From contig NZ_AUBU01000006.1 of assembly GCF_000429405.1 (NCBI RefSeq), forward strand, positions 310,001 to 374,000: DNA of 64,000 nt, in the 5' to 3' direction. This DNA is from Algoriphagus marincola DSM 16067 (GTDB lineage: Bacteria; Bacteroidota; Bacteroidia; Cytophagales; Cyclobacteriaceae). Below are positions 17,500 through 27,041 of this stretch, piece by piece. The position numbers and the translations under genes are program-made. Positions within the stretch are counted from its first letter, which is position 1. The number at the start of each line of letters is the position of its first letter. The notes below the pieces were generated by a model. It was not told the origin of the DNA and searched no databases. It was given only the letters and a program-made list of their open reading frames with translations.

Positions 17500-18561
17500 G
17501 TGCAAAACTTCATATTCAAGAATCGGCTGAGCTTCACGCTTGCCATCGTTTATTCACTTATTTTTTCTGCTTGTCAAAATAAATCAGGTCAGGAGCCTCC
17601 AGAAAAACCATTGGCTTGGGAAGTAGTCAATACACCAACCGAAGCATCTCTTCGTGGTATCAGCGTAGTCACTTCTGATATAATTTGGGCAAGTGGTTCG
17701 CAAGGAATTTGGCTTCGATCAGTTGATGGAGGGAGTTCATGGAGTTCAGGAGTGGTTGATGGCTTGGATTCGGTAGATTTCCGTTCGATTCATGCTTTTA
17801 ATGCTGAAGAAGCCATAGTGGTGACAGCTGGACAACCAGCTCGGATTTATCGTACTTCAGACGGTGGGGAAAGTTGGGAGTTGAAGTTAGAAGAGTCCGA
17901 AAAGGCATTTTTCGATGGAATCAATTTTGCAGATGAAAAGCGCGGTTACGTCTTCGGAGATCCTGTAGATGGCTTTTGGATGATCTATCAAACCTTGGAT
18001 GCAGGCTTGACTTGGAGTCTATTGGATTCCCTTCCGCAAGCGGAGGAAGGTGAAGCAGGTTTTGCAGCATCTGCTAGTTCACTCCTTGCACAAGAAGATA
18101 ATATTTGGCTCGGGAGTGGCGGTAGTTATTCAAATATCCACCACTCACCGGATCGTGGGAAAACCTGGATGGTTCATCCGAGTCCACTGATTCAAGGAGA
18201 GTCCTCGCAGGGAATTTTTTCAATGACTTATACGAAAAAGGGAGAATTGGTAGCTGTGGGTGGGGACTACTTAGAGCCCGATTCAGAAAAAGGGAATATT
18301 GGACTATTTTTGACTCCTTCTATGAACTGGTCTGAAGAAAATACTACAGGGCCAAGTGGCTATCGATCCGGTGTACAATACTTCCCGAGGTTTTCATGGT
18401 TGATAGCTGTTGGACCTAGCGGATCAGATTTTTCTGAAGATGGTGGCAAAACTTGGGAGCGCTTTTCAGACATGTCCTTCCATGCAGTTTCTTTGAGTAC
18501 CTCAACAGGAAGTATTTGGGCATCTGGTCCAGATGGTAAAATAGCGAAGTTGCAATATTGA
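17500..18561 (+). CDS. YCF48-like beta-propeller lipoprotein
   Basis: 353 aa from a GTG at 17500 (MQNFIFKNRLSFTL); no ATG is available upstream. A lipoprotein signal ends at IFSAC (Cys25). The remainder has propeller repeats with the YCF48/BNR pattern: SVDGGSSWSSG, TSDGGESWEL, TLDAGLTWSLL, SPDRGKTWMV and SEDGGKTWERF. Annotated homologues are variously called photosynthesis system II assembly factor YCF48-like or oxidoreductase; neither tells function here. It probably sits in the outer membrane and may belong to the periplasmic sugar cluster upstream. Confidence 0.85.
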   Translation: MQNFIFKNRLSFTLAIVYSLIFSACQNKSGQEPPEKPLAWEVVNTPTEASLRGISVVTSDIIWASGSQGIWLRSVDGGSSWSSGVVDGLDSVDFRSIHAFNAEEAIVVTAGQPARIYRTSDGGESWELKLEESEKAFFDGINFADEKRGYVFGDPVDGFWMIYQTLDAGLTWSLLDSLPQAEEGEAGFAASASSLLAQEDNIWLGSGGSYSNIHHSPDRGKTWMVHPSPLIQGESSQGIFSMTYTKKGELVAVGGDYLEPDSEKGNIGLFLTPSMNWSEENTTGPSGYRSGVQYFPRFSWLIAVGPSGSDFSEDGGKTWERFSDMSFHAVSLSTSTGSIWASGPDGKIAKLQY

Positions 18562-18889
18562 AATTCTGAATGTTCGATTTCCTATCAATACAAAAAATAC
18601 CTGCTAGAATAGGCCTCGAGATTTAGATTTCGCACGCTTATGCCCTTATTCTTTCGACGACTGTACTGAGTGAAACCGAAGTATGCAGCTCAATTAGCAA
18701 AAAAAATTAGGGTGCTGGGTGAATTGCTTATCTTGCTATTCTAATTTCATCTTTTGCATTGAATCCTTGAGTAAATTTAAAAAATTGTAAAGTTTTGCCA
18801 CTTTACTTGGAGAGATAGTAGTCTTCTGTGTTATCTTTAGGATTCAGATTTTTCTGCTTATTTTACTAGACACCTCTATCGAAATTAAA
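18562..18889. other. Noncoding interval with one TTCG/CGAA inverted element
   Basis: 328 bp without a convincing ORF or RNA gene. At 18653-18681 TTCG and CGAA arms (TTCGACGACTGTACTGAGTG then AAACCGAA) flank inner ACT/AGT arms; this resembles small dispersed intergenic repeats, but only one copy was noticed here. The right half is AT-rich, with near-matches to the -7 box (TATCTTTAG at 18833), presumably carrying the promoter of the HisA-like gene. Confidence 0.4.
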
Positions 18890-19624
18890 ATGTTTGAAAT
18901 AATACCTTCAATATGGCTTATTGATGGCAAATGTGTCCGCCTGAAGCGTGGAGACTTTTCCACTCAGGAAGTCATTTCCAATAATCCTCTCGCGATTGCT
19001 CAGCAATTTGAGTCTATTGGCATTAAGCGCTTGCACTTGGTGGATTTGGATGGTGCAAGACGGGGTGAGCCAAAAAACTACCATATTTTGGAGGCAATCT
19101 CCGGATATACCGATTTGAAGGTTGATTTCACCGGAGGAATTACGACTGATGGAGATGTGATCAAATGCCTAGAGTTTGGGGCAAAAACGGTAACGATATC
19201 TTCTGCGGCGGCAAACTACCCGGAGCGTTTCGCTCAGTTTATCTTGTCCTATGGGCGTGAAAAAATCAATCTTGCAGCGGATACCAACCCATCAGATAAT
19301 AAAATTAAAATCCGTGGTTGGCTCAAAAAAACAAGTATTGATCTCTACGAACATATTGAATTCTTTTATGAGCGAGGCCTCAAATATCTCAAAGTATCGG
19401 ATGTAACTCGAGATGGGGTCATGGAAGGTCCCAATTTTGAGCTTTATAAGACGGTGAAGGAGAAGTTTCCCCAGTTGCATATTGCAGCAAGTGGCGGGGT
19501 GAGAGGGATTGACGACTTCAAGGCGCTAAGAGACGTAGGGGTACAATCTGCTGTTTTTGGACGAGCCTTTTATGAAGGAATGATTAGTGTACAAGATCTG
19601 GAAAAATTTCTAACAGAATCATAA
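18890..19624 (+). CDS. HisA-like TIM-barrel protein with the catalytic Asp replaced by Trp
   Basis: 244 aa. Clear HisA/HisF fold: IIPSIWLIDGKCVRLKRGDF at the N-terminus, HLVDLDGAR, DFTGGITTDGDV, DVTRDGVMEGPNFELY and IAASGGVRGIDDF with both phosphate-loop glycines. In ProFAR isomerases the first strand reads PAIDLIDGK and its Asp is the general base; here that position is Trp9. The second acid (Asp131, AADTNPSDNK) is kept. The gene stands alone, with no other his genes in the window. It may be a divergent paralogue with another substrate or a non-catalytic role; annotation as hisA should be treated with caution. Confidence 0.8.
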   Translation: MFEIIPSIWLIDGKCVRLKRGDFSTQEVISNNPLAIAQQFESIGIKRLHLVDLDGARRGEPKNYHILEAISGYTDLKVDFTGGITTDGDVIKCLEFGAKTVTISSAAANYPERFAQFILSYGREKINLAADTNPSDNKIKIRGWLKKTSIDLYEHIEFFYERGLKYLKVSDVTRDGVMEGPNFELYKTVKEKFPQLHIAASGGVRGIDDFKALRDVGVQSAVFGRAFYEGMISVQDLEKFLTES

Positions 19625-19626
19625 AA

Positions 19627-19655
19627 AAAGGGACTTTCTAAAAAGTCCCTTTTTG
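19627..19655. terminator. Bidirectional terminator between convergent genes
   Basis: Perfect 11-bp stem AAAGGGACTTT / AAAGTCCCTTT with a 4-nt loop and T-runs on both strands; serves the HisA-like gene and the convergent small secreted protein. Confidence 0.92.
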
Positions 19656-19675
19656 CTTTTAAAAGAAAACACAAA

Positions 19676-20038
19676 TTAGTCTGCTTTGAATTTCTCTAAA
19701 ACATAGAGAAAGATATTAAATGATAATGTTGATGAAGGCTCACTGGATTTTTTTCCTTCAGGTCCTATGACTACTTCTCTTCTGATAGGAGTGGTAGGAA
19801 TTGGAACCGGACTAACTTTTAATTCAGCATTAACTTTGATATCATTTTGATCCGAATTAAAATTATGATGAAAGGATCCATCTTCTTCTACAACAGGTCG
19901 GTCTGATTGTCTTGGTACTTCAATTGGCTTCTCTTGCTCATTTTGCGCCAGTGATTCACCTGAAAAAAGGCATAATGCTAATACAGAGGTCAGAATAAAG
20001 CCAATTTTACCAAAAGGAAATGTAGGTTTATTAAGCAT
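19676..20038 (-). CDS. Small secreted protein of unknown function
   Basis: 120 aa. A hydrophobic signal (GFILTSVLALCLFSGESLAQ) with a likely cleavage after LAQ, then a short mature part rich in charged and Pro residues (EVPRQSDRPVVEEDG, VPIPTTPIRREVV) without cysteines or recognisable domains. No family recognised. Divergent from csaA and closed by the shared terminator downstream. Confidence 0.65.
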   Translation of the reverse strand: MLNKPTFPFGKIGFILTSVLALCLFSGESLAQNEQEKPIEVPRQSDRPVVEEDGSFHHNFNSDQNDIKVNAELKVSPVPIPTTPIRREVVIGPEGKKSSEPSSTLSFNIFLYVLEKFKAD

Positions 20039-20109
20039 TTTGAGTTCGTTACCTTATTTTAAACTTAGGGCATTTTAAAAGGTTCATAAAATTAGTAAAA
20101 AAAATCACT

Positions 20110-20448
20110 ATGCAAACGATTGACTACGAAGATTTCGCCAAATTAGATATTCGTGTTGGTACCATTATTCGAGCTGAAAATTTTGAAAAAGCGCGGAAAC
20201 CTGCCTATAAAATTTGGGTTGATTTTGGACCTGAAATCGGTGTGAAAAAGTCATCTGCCCAAATTACGGAGCTTTACTCAGAAGCCGAGCTTAAAGGTAA
20301 GCAGGTAGTATGCGTAGTCAATTTTCGACCTAGACAGATTGCTGATTTTATGTCTGAAGTTTTGATCACTGGATTTCCAGACGAAAAAGGACGGGTAGTT
20401 CTTACATCTACCGAGCGAATTGTTGCCAACGGAGCCAAACTATATTAA
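20110..20448 (+). CDS. csaA: CsaA-type tRNA-binding domain protein
   Basis: 112 aa, the length of CsaA, an OB-fold protein related to the tRNA-binding domains of MetRS and Trbp111, reported to have chaperone or secretion-related activity. Motifs: [56 protein letters not shown]. It acts in the cytoplasm, probably as a dimer. The peptidase gene starts 3 bp after its stop, so the two are likely co-transcribed. Confidence 0.93.
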   Translation: MQTIDYEDFAKLDIRVGTIIRAENFEKARKPAYKIWVDFGPEIGVKKSSAQITELYSEAELKGKQVVCVVNFRPRQIADFMSEVLITGFPDEKGRVVLTSTERIVANGAKLY

Positions 20449-20451
20449 ATC

Positions 20452-21957
20452 ATGCAAAAAATCTCATCTATTCTCCTTGTTGTATTTTTATTTACCTACC
20501 AGTCCTCTTTCGCCCAAGAGTCTGATACTGCCTCGCATAGTCCGCGTCAATTTGTAAAAAGCCACACCGGGGTGTTTGACGGTCAAAGGATTTCTTATCA
20601 GTCCATTGTCAAAGAAACATTTCTTAAGAATTCGAAAGGAGAAGTGACTGCCTCATTCTGGAGTACTAGCTACATCAAGGAGGGAGCTGACCAAAATCGG
20701 CCTGTGATCTTTATTTTTAACGGAGGGCCAGGCTCAGCTTCTATTTGGCTTCACATGGGATTTTTTGGGCCTAAGGTAGTTCGGGTAGACTCTGAGGCCA
20801 AAGCGGATGATGGAGCTGCTCCATACCTTGTTGAAAGCAATTCAATGGCTTTGCTGGATCTGGCTGATCTGGTTTTTTTGGATCCTATCGGAACAGGCTT
20901 CAGTCGAGTAACGGAAAAAGGGAAAGTAGAAGACTATTGGGGTTTGGTCGAAGATGCACAGTCAGTTGCTGATTTCATTCGGATTTGGATTCGGGAAAAC
21001 AATCGTTGGCAGGCTCCCAAGTTCTTGGCAGGGGAAAGCTTTGGTACAACCCGAGCTGCAAAAGTTGCTGAAGTTTTGGAGGGAGATGGGCAGCACGTTG
21101 CTTTAAATGGCCTAATTCTGATTTCTCAGGCATTGGATTATGCAGGATCATCTTCTTGGCCAGATAATTTGACCTCATTTTTTACCTATTTGCCATCTAT
21201 GGCTGTGACAGCCCGGTATCATGGGAAAGCCGGAGAGGGAAAAAGCATAGAGGAATTTGCCAAAGAAGCCCGAGACTTTGCCTATCAAGAATACCTTCCT
21301 GCTCTTTTCGAAGGTCAAAATCTATCCAAAGATAGAAAAGAGGAGATTGCGGAAAAGCTTTCTTATTTCACCGGATTAGGTCAAAAATATATTCTCAGGT
21401 CTGACAATCAGATTTTGATGCATCGCTTCAAAAAGGAGCTTCTGAGAGAAGATGGGATGGCAATAGGGACCTTAGATGGACGATTTGCGGCAGTGGAAAC
21501 CGATCAAGTAGCAGAAGGTCCGGTACTAGGAGATCCGAGTGATTACATGACAGAGGGAGCTTACACCGCAGCCTTCAATTCATACCTACTCAATGAATTG
21601 GGTGTGGAGCTGGAGATTCCTTATTTGTCTTCCAACGGAGAAATTGGCGGTAAATGGCGCTGGAGACCAGTTCCAGATGGCAGTTATTGGGAGCCTTCCT
21701 ATGTCAGTACTGCGAGAGCACTTAGCGAAGTGATGCATAGAAATACAAAGATGAGAGTAATGGTAGCCAATGGCTATTATGATTTGATTACTCCTTTCTT
21801 TGATGCGGAATTTACTTTTGCCAGACATGATTTTCCTCAAGACCGCATTGAGATGAAGTATTACGAGGCAGGCCACATGATGTACAATCGCAGAGAGGAC
21901 TTTGAAGCCTTGGCAAAGGATATTCGAGCTTTTATCGAGGAAGTTTTGGCGAACTGA
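20452..21957 (+). CDS. Secreted S10 family serine carboxypeptidase
   Basis: 501 aa with a Sec signal (ISSILLVVFLFTYQSSFAQ). Peptidase S10 features in order: oxyanion-region FIFNGGPGSASIW (about 87-99), LDPIGTGFSR, nucleophile Ser196 in GESFGTTRAA, catalytic Asp in NGYYDLITPF and His in EAGHMMYN near the C-terminus. Bacterial members are periplasmic or secreted carboxypeptidases probably used for peptide nutrition. Downstream of csaA (3-bp gap) and convergent with the GH3-like gene. Confidence 0.92.
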   Translation: MQKISSILLVVFLFTYQSSFAQESDTASHSPRQFVKSHTGVFDGQRISYQSIVKETFLKNSKGEVTASFWSTSYIKEGADQNRPVIFIFNGGPGSASIWLHMGFFGPKVVRVDSEAKADDGAAPYLVESNSMALLDLADLVFLDPIGTGFSRVTEKGKVEDYWGLVEDAQSVADFIRIWIRENNRWQAPKFLAGESFGTTRAAKVAEVLEGDGQHVALNGLILISQALDYAGSSSWPDNLTSFFTYLPSMAVTARYHGKAGEGKSIEEFAKEARDFAYQEYLPALFEGQNLSKDRKEEIAEKLSYFTGLGQKYILRSDNQILMHRFKKELLREDGMAIGTLDGRFAAVETDQVAEGPVLGDPSDYMTEGAYTAAFNSYLLNELGVELEIPYLSSNGEIGGKWRWRPVPDGSYWEPSYVSTARALSEVMHRNTKMRVMVANGYYDLITPFFDAEFTFARHDFPQDRIEMKYYEAGHMMYNRREDFEALAKDIRAFIEEVLAN

Positions 21958-21963
21958 TTAAGC

Positions 21964-23484
21964 TTACTTCATAATCGCTAAAAGCTCATCTAAATAGTCG
22001 CGGCTATTTGATAGTCGGGGGACTTTATTTTGTCCGCCAAGCTTTCCTTTTTTGCGCAGCCATTCTTGGAAAAGCCCACTTTCGGCTACATGAATAATTG
22101 GTTTTACCAGCGCTAGATCTTTGTGCCTTTTGGCGTCATAATCGGAATTGATTTCCCGCAAGTGTTGATCTAATAGCTCTTCGAATTTAGCTAGGTCAGT
22201 CGGGTTTTTGGCAAACTCAATGATCCATTCATGCGCACCTTTTTCACCATTGTTTCCAAAGTAGGCAGGGGCAGCAGTAAAGTTTTCGATGGTCGCTTCA
22301 GTCTTTTCAGCTGCAAATTCTACCGCCTTTTCTGCATTCTCCACAATGACTTCTTCTCCAAAAGCATTGATAAAATGCTTGGTTCTTCCGGAAATTTTGA
22401 ATCGGTAGGGCTTAGTTGAGGTAAATCGGACGGTATCTCCGATTTTGTATCTCCATAGCCCACCATTTGTTGAGATGACTAAGGCGTAGTTTTTTCCTAC
22501 TTCTACCTCCCATAGCGGAAGTACGGTAGGATTCTCATCCTCCCAGGATTCCATGGGGATAAACTCATAGAAAATCCCATAATCCAAAAGCAAAAGTAAT
22601 TCGTCAGAATCTATTTGGTCTTGCAGTCCAAAGAATCCCTCCGATGCATTGTAGGTTTCCATGTACCGCATCTTGTCAGAAGGGATGAGTTCTTTAAAAA
22701 GGTTGCGATAGGGACCAAAGGCTACCGCTCCGTGAAAAAAGACCTCCAGATTAGGCCAGACTTCCAGGATGTTTTTGGCTTTTTTGATCTCAAGGATTCT
22801 TCTCAGTAGGACGATGGTCCAGGTGGGAACACCCGCAATGCTCACTACGTTTTCGTCCATGGTTTCGCGAGCCATTTTTTCAATTTTGGCTTCCCACTCA
22901 TTCATCAAAGCGACCTCAAGCGAGGGAGTTCTGGCAAATTGTGCCCAAATGGGAAGGTTACGCATGATGACAGCTGAAATATCACCTGCTTTTGCTTTGC
23001 TATTTGAGTTAAGTGGGTTGGATTCCAAAGAACCTCCGATTGTCAGGGATTTACCCGAAAAAAGCTTGGAGTCAGGATAGTTATTTACATAAATAGTGAC
23101 CATATCCTTCCCGCCTTTAAAATGACACTCTTCAAGGCTTTTTTCAGTGACTGGAATGTATTTGCTTCTGCTGGAAGTAGTACCTGATGACTTAGAAAAC
23201 CATTCGATTTCTGTGTTCCAGATCAGGTTCTGCTCTCCTTTCATGACTCGGTCGATATAAGGCTTGAAGCCTTCATAATCGTTTAGAGGTACATTTTTAG
23301 CAAAATCTTGGTAGCTCTTAAAACTTGAAAAATCAAATTCCTTTCCGAATTTGGTTTGTTTTCCAGCTTCAATAAGGTCTTTCAACACGCTGTCTTGAGC
23401 CGCATGCGGGGCTTTTTTGAAATATTCGATTTGTCCCAGGCGGCTTTTGAAGACCCAGGTCATAAAGCTGTTGATTACCTCCAT
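21964..23484 (-). CDS. GH3 auxin-responsive promoter family protein (acyl-adenylate-forming)
   Basis: 506 aa, matching the GH3 family, ANL-superfamily adenylating enzymes that in plants join amino acids to acyl hormones. Motifs: EWFSKSSGTTSSRSKYIPVT (ATP loop), YNASEGFFG, GLWRYKIGDTVRF and FKISGRTKHFINAFGEEV. Bacterial function is unknown; an acyl-amino-acid ligase is plausible. The start ATG overlaps the lptB stop by one base (TAATG), so it is the third cistron of a recJ-lptB-GH3 operon. Confidence 0.9.
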   Translation of the reverse strand: MEVINSFMTWVFKSRLGQIEYFKKAPHAAQDSVLKDLIEAGKQTKFGKEFDFSSFKSYQDFAKNVPLNDYEGFKPYIDRVMKGEQNLIWNTEIEWFSKSSGTTSSRSKYIPVTEKSLEECHFKGGKDMVTIYVNNYPDSKLFSGKSLTIGGSLESNPLNSNSKAKAGDISAVIMRNLPIWAQFARTPSLEVALMNEWEAKIEKMARETMDENVVSIAGVPTWTIVLLRRILEIKKAKNILEVWPNLEVFFHGAVAFGPYRNLFKELIPSDKMRYMETYNASEGFFGLQDQIDSDELLLLLDYGIFYEFIPMESWEDENPTVLPLWEVEVGKNYALVISTNGGLWRYKIGDTVRFTSTKPYRFKISGRTKHFINAFGEEVIVENAEKAVEFAAEKTEATIENFTAAPAYFGNNGEKGAHEWIIEFAKNPTDLAKFEELLDQHLREINSDYDAKRHKDLALVKPIIHVAESGLFQEWLRKKGKLGGQNKVPRLSNSRDYLDELLAIMK

Positions 23485-24224
23485 TAATTTGAAAAAGTTT
23501 TGCGTTTCAATTCAAACTGACTGCCCAAATAGACCTTTCTTACTTGCTCATCGGCAGCTAATTCTTCAGCTGTCCCAGCCTTCAAAAGTCTTCCTTCAAA
23601 CATCAGATAGGCCCGGTCCGTGATGGATAGAGTTTCATTTACATTGTGATCGGTGATCAATATCCCGATATTTTTGGTTTTAAGCTTGGCTACGATGGTC
23701 TGGATTTCCTCAACGGCAATCGGATCTACCCCGGCAAATGGCTCATCAAGCAATACGAATTTAGGATCAACCGCCAATGCACGGGCAATCTCCGTACGTC
23801 TTCTTTCGCCACCAGAAAGGACCATTCCGAGGTTCTTTCGGACGTGTGTTAAGCTGAATTCTTCCAATAGGCTTTCCACTTTTTCCTTTTGCTGCTGCTT
23901 TGGCATATTGGTCATTTCGAGGACTGCCAGAATATTTTCTTCCACGGAAAGTTTGCGAAAAACGGATGCTTCCTGCGCTAAATATCCGATACCCAATTGA
24001 GCCCTTTTGTACATCGGTAGGCTGGTAATATCTTCCTGATCCAAAAAGATTTTCCCTTCATTCGGTTGGATCAATCCCACGATCATGTAAAAAGAAGTGG
24101 TTTTTCCTGCTCCATTGGGACCTAGTAACCCGACAATTTCCCCTTGCTTTACCTCAACGGAGATATCGTTGACCACCTTTCGGCTTTTGTATATTTTGAT
24201 GAGATGCTCTGCTCGAAGTTCCAT
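23484..24224 (-). CDS. lptB: LPS export ABC transporter ATP-binding protein
   Basis: 246 aa. ATPase of the LptB2FG complex that extracts LPS from the inner membrane. Walker [11 protein letters not shown]-loop [14 protein letters not shown], signature LSGGERRR, Walker [14 protein letters not shown] and switch His in LITDHNV; LptB-specific segments include [14 protein letters not shown]. lptFG and lptA/C are not in the window. One base separates it from recJ upstream, and it overlaps the GH3-like gene by one base. Confidence 0.96.
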   Translation of the reverse strand: MELRAEHLIKIYKSRKVVNDISVEVKQGEIVGLLGPNGAGKTTSFYMIVGLIQPNEGKIFLDQEDITSLPMYKRAQLGIGYLAQEASVFRKLSVEENILAVLEMTNMPKQQQKEKVESLLEEFSLTHVRKNLGMVLSGGERRRTEIARALAVDPKFVLLDEPFAGVDPIAVEEIQTIVAKLKTKNIGILITDHNVNETLSITDRAYLMFEGRLLKAGTAEELAADEQVRKVYLGSQFELKRKTFSN

Positions 24225-24225
24225 A

Positions 24226-25950
24226 CTAGTCGAATTTGATATCTTTCACGTAGAGTTGCAAACTACTTTTGTCCCGGAAGAAATTTTCCCGCATTTCTGC
24301 CACTAAGTCAAAACGCATTCGGGATCTAAGGAAATTCACTGTAGTCAAATCTGGGTCCTTTGCTCGATCCGCCATTCCGAAGCCAAGACAAACCGGAGTG
24401 GTGAGTTGGCCGTCCTGCACAATTTTGAACCGAAGATGCTTTTCTTTCAAAATGACCACATCCTCGGCCTGCACATTGGAAATCTTGAAAATGGGCTCGG
24501 GATTTCCGGGGCCAAAAGGGGCCATTTGCTTTAGAATATTGTAAAAGCGATAATTGATTTGGTCCAGCAGGAGTTCTCCATCGATCTCAATGACCGGTTT
24601 TCGATGAACTTCCTCGATTCGGTTTCGAACTACCTCTTCAAACTTTGCTTGAAAGGCAGGAACCTTATCCACCGAAAGTGTCAAACCTGCAGCATACTTG
24701 TGACCTCCAAATTGATCTAAGAGATCGCTACATTCTGCAATGGCTTCATAAATATTAAAATCTACAACAGACCGCGCACTTCCCGTTGCTTTAGAATTGG
24801 ATTCGGTGAGTATAATGGTTGGACGGTAGTACTTTTCGATACAACGGCTCGCTACGATCCCGATGACACCCTTGTGCCAGTCTTCCTTGAATAGAACCGT
24901 CGAGTTCCAGGTTTGCTCCTCTTCCCTTGCCGCAATCATTTCAAATGCTTCTCGGGTGATGTTTTCATCGAAATTTCGTCGGGTAGCATTGACTTCATCC
25001 ACGACTTTGGCTCGCTCAAGAGCCTCGTCCAGTTCGGTAGAGATCAGAAGCTCCACAGATGCTTTGGCATGTTCTAGGCGACCGGAAGCGTTGATTCTTG
25101 GACCGATTTTGAAGACAATGTCAGAGATGCCGATGTCTTTTTCGATTTTGCTGCGTAGGATCAAAGCTTTGAGTCCGGGTCTGGGAGTATTGTTGATCCG
25201 ATCGAGACCATAGTAGGCCAAAATTCGATTTTCTCCGGTGATAGGTACAATGTCCGCTGCAATACTCACCACGACTAAATCCAGATACCCGTAAAGTGCG
25301 GATTCATCTATATTTCTTCTTTTGGCAATTGCCTGGATCAGTTTGAAACCGACCCCACAGCCGCTCAATTCTTTGTAGGGATATTGACAGTCCGTCTGTT
25401 TTGCATCCAAAACGGCAATGGCAGCCGGAAGAATTTCCCCGGGTGTGTGGTGATCACAAATGATAAAATCTACGCCCAGTTCCTTGGCTAATGCCACTTT
25501 TTCGATGGCTTTGATTCCACAGTCTAGTGCAATGACCAAAGAGAAATTTTCATCTGAGGCATATCTGACCCCTCTTTCGGATATCCCATAGCCTTCTTTA
25601 TAGCGATCTGGGATATAAAAGTCTACGTGTGGATAAATGCCTTTTAGAAAGCCATAGACGAGCGAAACTGCCGTGGTGCCATCCACATCGTAGTCTCCAT
25701 AAACTAGGATCTTTTGCTCGTCCCGAATGGCTTCCTCGATTCTATTGACAGCCTCCTGCATCCCCTTCATTAGATAAGGGTCGTGAAGCTGACTAAGGCT
25801 CGGTCGGAAATAATCCTTTGCCTGCTCAAAGCTCTCCACCCCCCGATTGATCAGCACATTGGCCAAAGTCGGATTGACATTGATCTCTTTGCTGAGTTTT
25901 TCGAGTGCAGATTGAGCTGCTATTGGTTTAGGTTTCCAGACGTACTCCAT
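24226..25950 (-). CDS. recJ: Single-stranded-DNA-specific exonuclease RecJ
   Basis: 574 aa, standard RecJ length. 5'-3' ssDNA exonuclease acting in recombination and mismatch repair. DHH-family metal motifs: [12 protein letters not shown] (about 81-92), LDCGIKA, CDHHTPG, the GCGVGFKL region, then the DHHA1 domain with [15 protein letters not shown] and [12 protein letters not shown]. The C-terminal OB fold carries [12 protein letters not shown]. First gene of the recJ-lptB-GH3 operon. Confidence 0.97.
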   Translation of the reverse strand: MEYVWKPKPIAAQSALEKLSKEINVNPTLANVLINRGVESFEQAKDYFRPSLSQLHDPYLMKGMQEAVNRIEEAIRDEQKILVYGDYDVDGTTAVSLVYGFLKGIYPHVDFYIPDRYKEGYGISERGVRYASDENFSLVIALDCGIKAIEKVALAKELGVDFIICDHHTPGEILPAAIAVLDAKQTDCQYPYKELSGCGVGFKLIQAIAKRRNIDESALYGYLDLVVVSIAADIVPITGENRILAYYGLDRINNTPRPGLKALILRSKIEKDIGISDIVFKIGPRINASGRLEHAKASVELLISTELDEALERAKVVDEVNATRRNFDENITREAFEMIAAREEEQTWNSTVLFKEDWHKGVIGIVASRCIEKYYRPTIILTESNSKATGSARSVVDFNIYEAIAECSDLLDQFGGHKYAAGLTLSVDKVPAFQAKFEEVVRNRIEEVHRKPVIEIDGELLLDQINYRFYNILKQMAPFGPGNPEPIFKISNVQAEDVVILKEKHLRFKIVQDGQLTTPVCLGFGMADRAKDPDLTTVNFLRSRMRFDLVAEMRENFFRDKSSLQLYVKDIKFD

Positions 25951-26011
25951 GGGTGTAAATTACGAAAGAATTTGAGGATCGGGTTCGATCGTGTATTGTG
26001 AATACCCCTTT

Positions 26012-26206
26012 TCAGGATTGTTTAACTTCTTTTTGGTATTGAAACCAATAGTAAGCGGGAAAAATCAAGGCCTTAAGTTTCCAGTCATTTTTTTCCTTGA
26101 TCGAAAGATGGGAATTTGCGTGAACAGCCCGGTACATTTTTCCTGCTAAGAGCGTATGCCCCAGAAGTAGTAAAAACAAAACCGCATAAAACAAGAGTTC
26201 CTCCAT
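26012..26206 (-). CDS. Small membrane protein downstream of prmA
   Basis: 64 aa from the ATG at 26206 (MEELLFYAVLFLLLLGHTLLAGK). A longer open frame to 26326 runs inside prmA and gives an implausible N-terminus. One strong transmembrane helix (5-22) is followed by a basic soluble tail containing HANSHLSIKEKNDWKLK and PAYYWFQYQ. No family recognised. It begins 1 bp after the prmA stop, so it is probably translated from the same mRNA. Confidence 0.65.
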   Translation of the reverse strand: MEELLFYAVLFLLLLGHTLLAGKMYRAVHANSHLSIKEKNDWKLKALIFPAYYWFQYQKEVKQS

Positions 26207-26207
26207 C

Positions 26208-27035
26208 TTAGCTTTTAGTGAAGACCAGTGCGGCCCAGTTATCTTTTTCGCTTTGATTGACCAATTCCAGGCCAAGCTTTTCGCAAGCCGATTGGATATC
26301 GGCAATATCATGGGTGTAAAAACCACTCAGAAGTAAGTACCCATGAGGTGCCAAAAGACGGGAATATATCTCCATTTCGTCCAAAAGCACATTTTTGTTG
26401 ATGTTGGCGAGAATGATATCAAAGGGCCCCTTGGGATTTACATCCCGAATGCTGCCTAGCCCCATGGTTGCCGGGACTTCATTGAGCTGAAAGTTTTCAT
26501 TCCCATTATCCACGCACCAGTCATCGATATCAAAAGCTTCAACAGAAGAAGCCCCAAGAAGATGAGCCATGATTGCTAAGATTCCAGTACCCGAACCCAC
26601 ATCCAATACACGCTTACTTTGATGGTCAATTTTTCCCTGAAGCTTCAGAATCTGAAAGGTAGTCGCATGATGACCTGTCCCAAAAGACATTTTGGGATTG
26701 ATGACTATCTGGTATTTAAACCCTGGTCTTGGCTCATGAAAAGAAGCTCTGACGAATACCAAGTCACCGACTGCAATGGGGTCATAGTTTTTCTCCCATT
26801 CCTCATTCCAGTTGACTTTTTTGGTGAGATTCTCCGAAAAGGTAATGTTTGCATGACTTTGATATCGATTCAGAATCTCATCAAATGCTTCCCGGTCGAA
26901 ACTGTCCAAGGGCGAATAGCAATCGAATCCCTCCTCAGTTTCCAAAAAGGCATCAAAACCTATTTCAGAAAGCTCAGCAATTAGAATCTCTCGAAAATCT
27001 TCGGAGCAAGTGAATTTGAATTCCCGGTAGTCCAT
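26208..27035 (-). CDS. prmA: Ribosomal protein L11 methyltransferase
   Basis: 275 aa. SAM-dependent methylation of ribosomal protein uL11. The SAM site is VLDVGSGTGILAIMA, preceded by MSFGTGHHATT (typical PrmA) and followed by EAFDIDDWCVDNG and FDIILANINKNVL (NPPY-like position, as ANIN in PrmA). Located 6 bp after tpiA and 1 bp before the small membrane protein. Confidence 0.95.
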   Translation of the reverse strand: MDYREFKFTCSEDFREILIAELSEIGFDAFLETEEGFDCYSPLDSFDREAFDEILNRYQSHANITFSENLTKKVNWNEEWEKNYDPIAVGDLVFVRASFHEPRPGFKYQIVINPKMSFGTGHHATTFQILKLQGKIDHQSKRVLDVGSGTGILAIMAHLLGASSVEAFDIDDWCVDNGNENFQLNEVPATMGLGSIRDVNPKGPFDIILANINKNVLLDEMEIYSRLLAPHGYLLLSGFYTHDIADIQSACEKLGLELVNQSEKDNWAALVFTKS

Positions 27036-27041
27036 CCAAGC

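Noticed and set aside
18890..19624. Straight annotation as hisA of histidine biosynthesis
   Set aside because: The essential first-strand Asp is Trp and no his genes are nearby; kept as HisA-like.
21964..23484. Recent plant-to-bacterium transfer of GH3
   Set aside because: GH3 proteins are widespread in Bacteroidota and this gene sits in a tight operon with recJ and lptB; nothing indicates recent transfer.
26012..26326. 104-aa version of the small membrane protein
   Set aside because: Its first 40 residues overlap prmA and look non-native; the ATG at 26206 gives a clean membrane protein.
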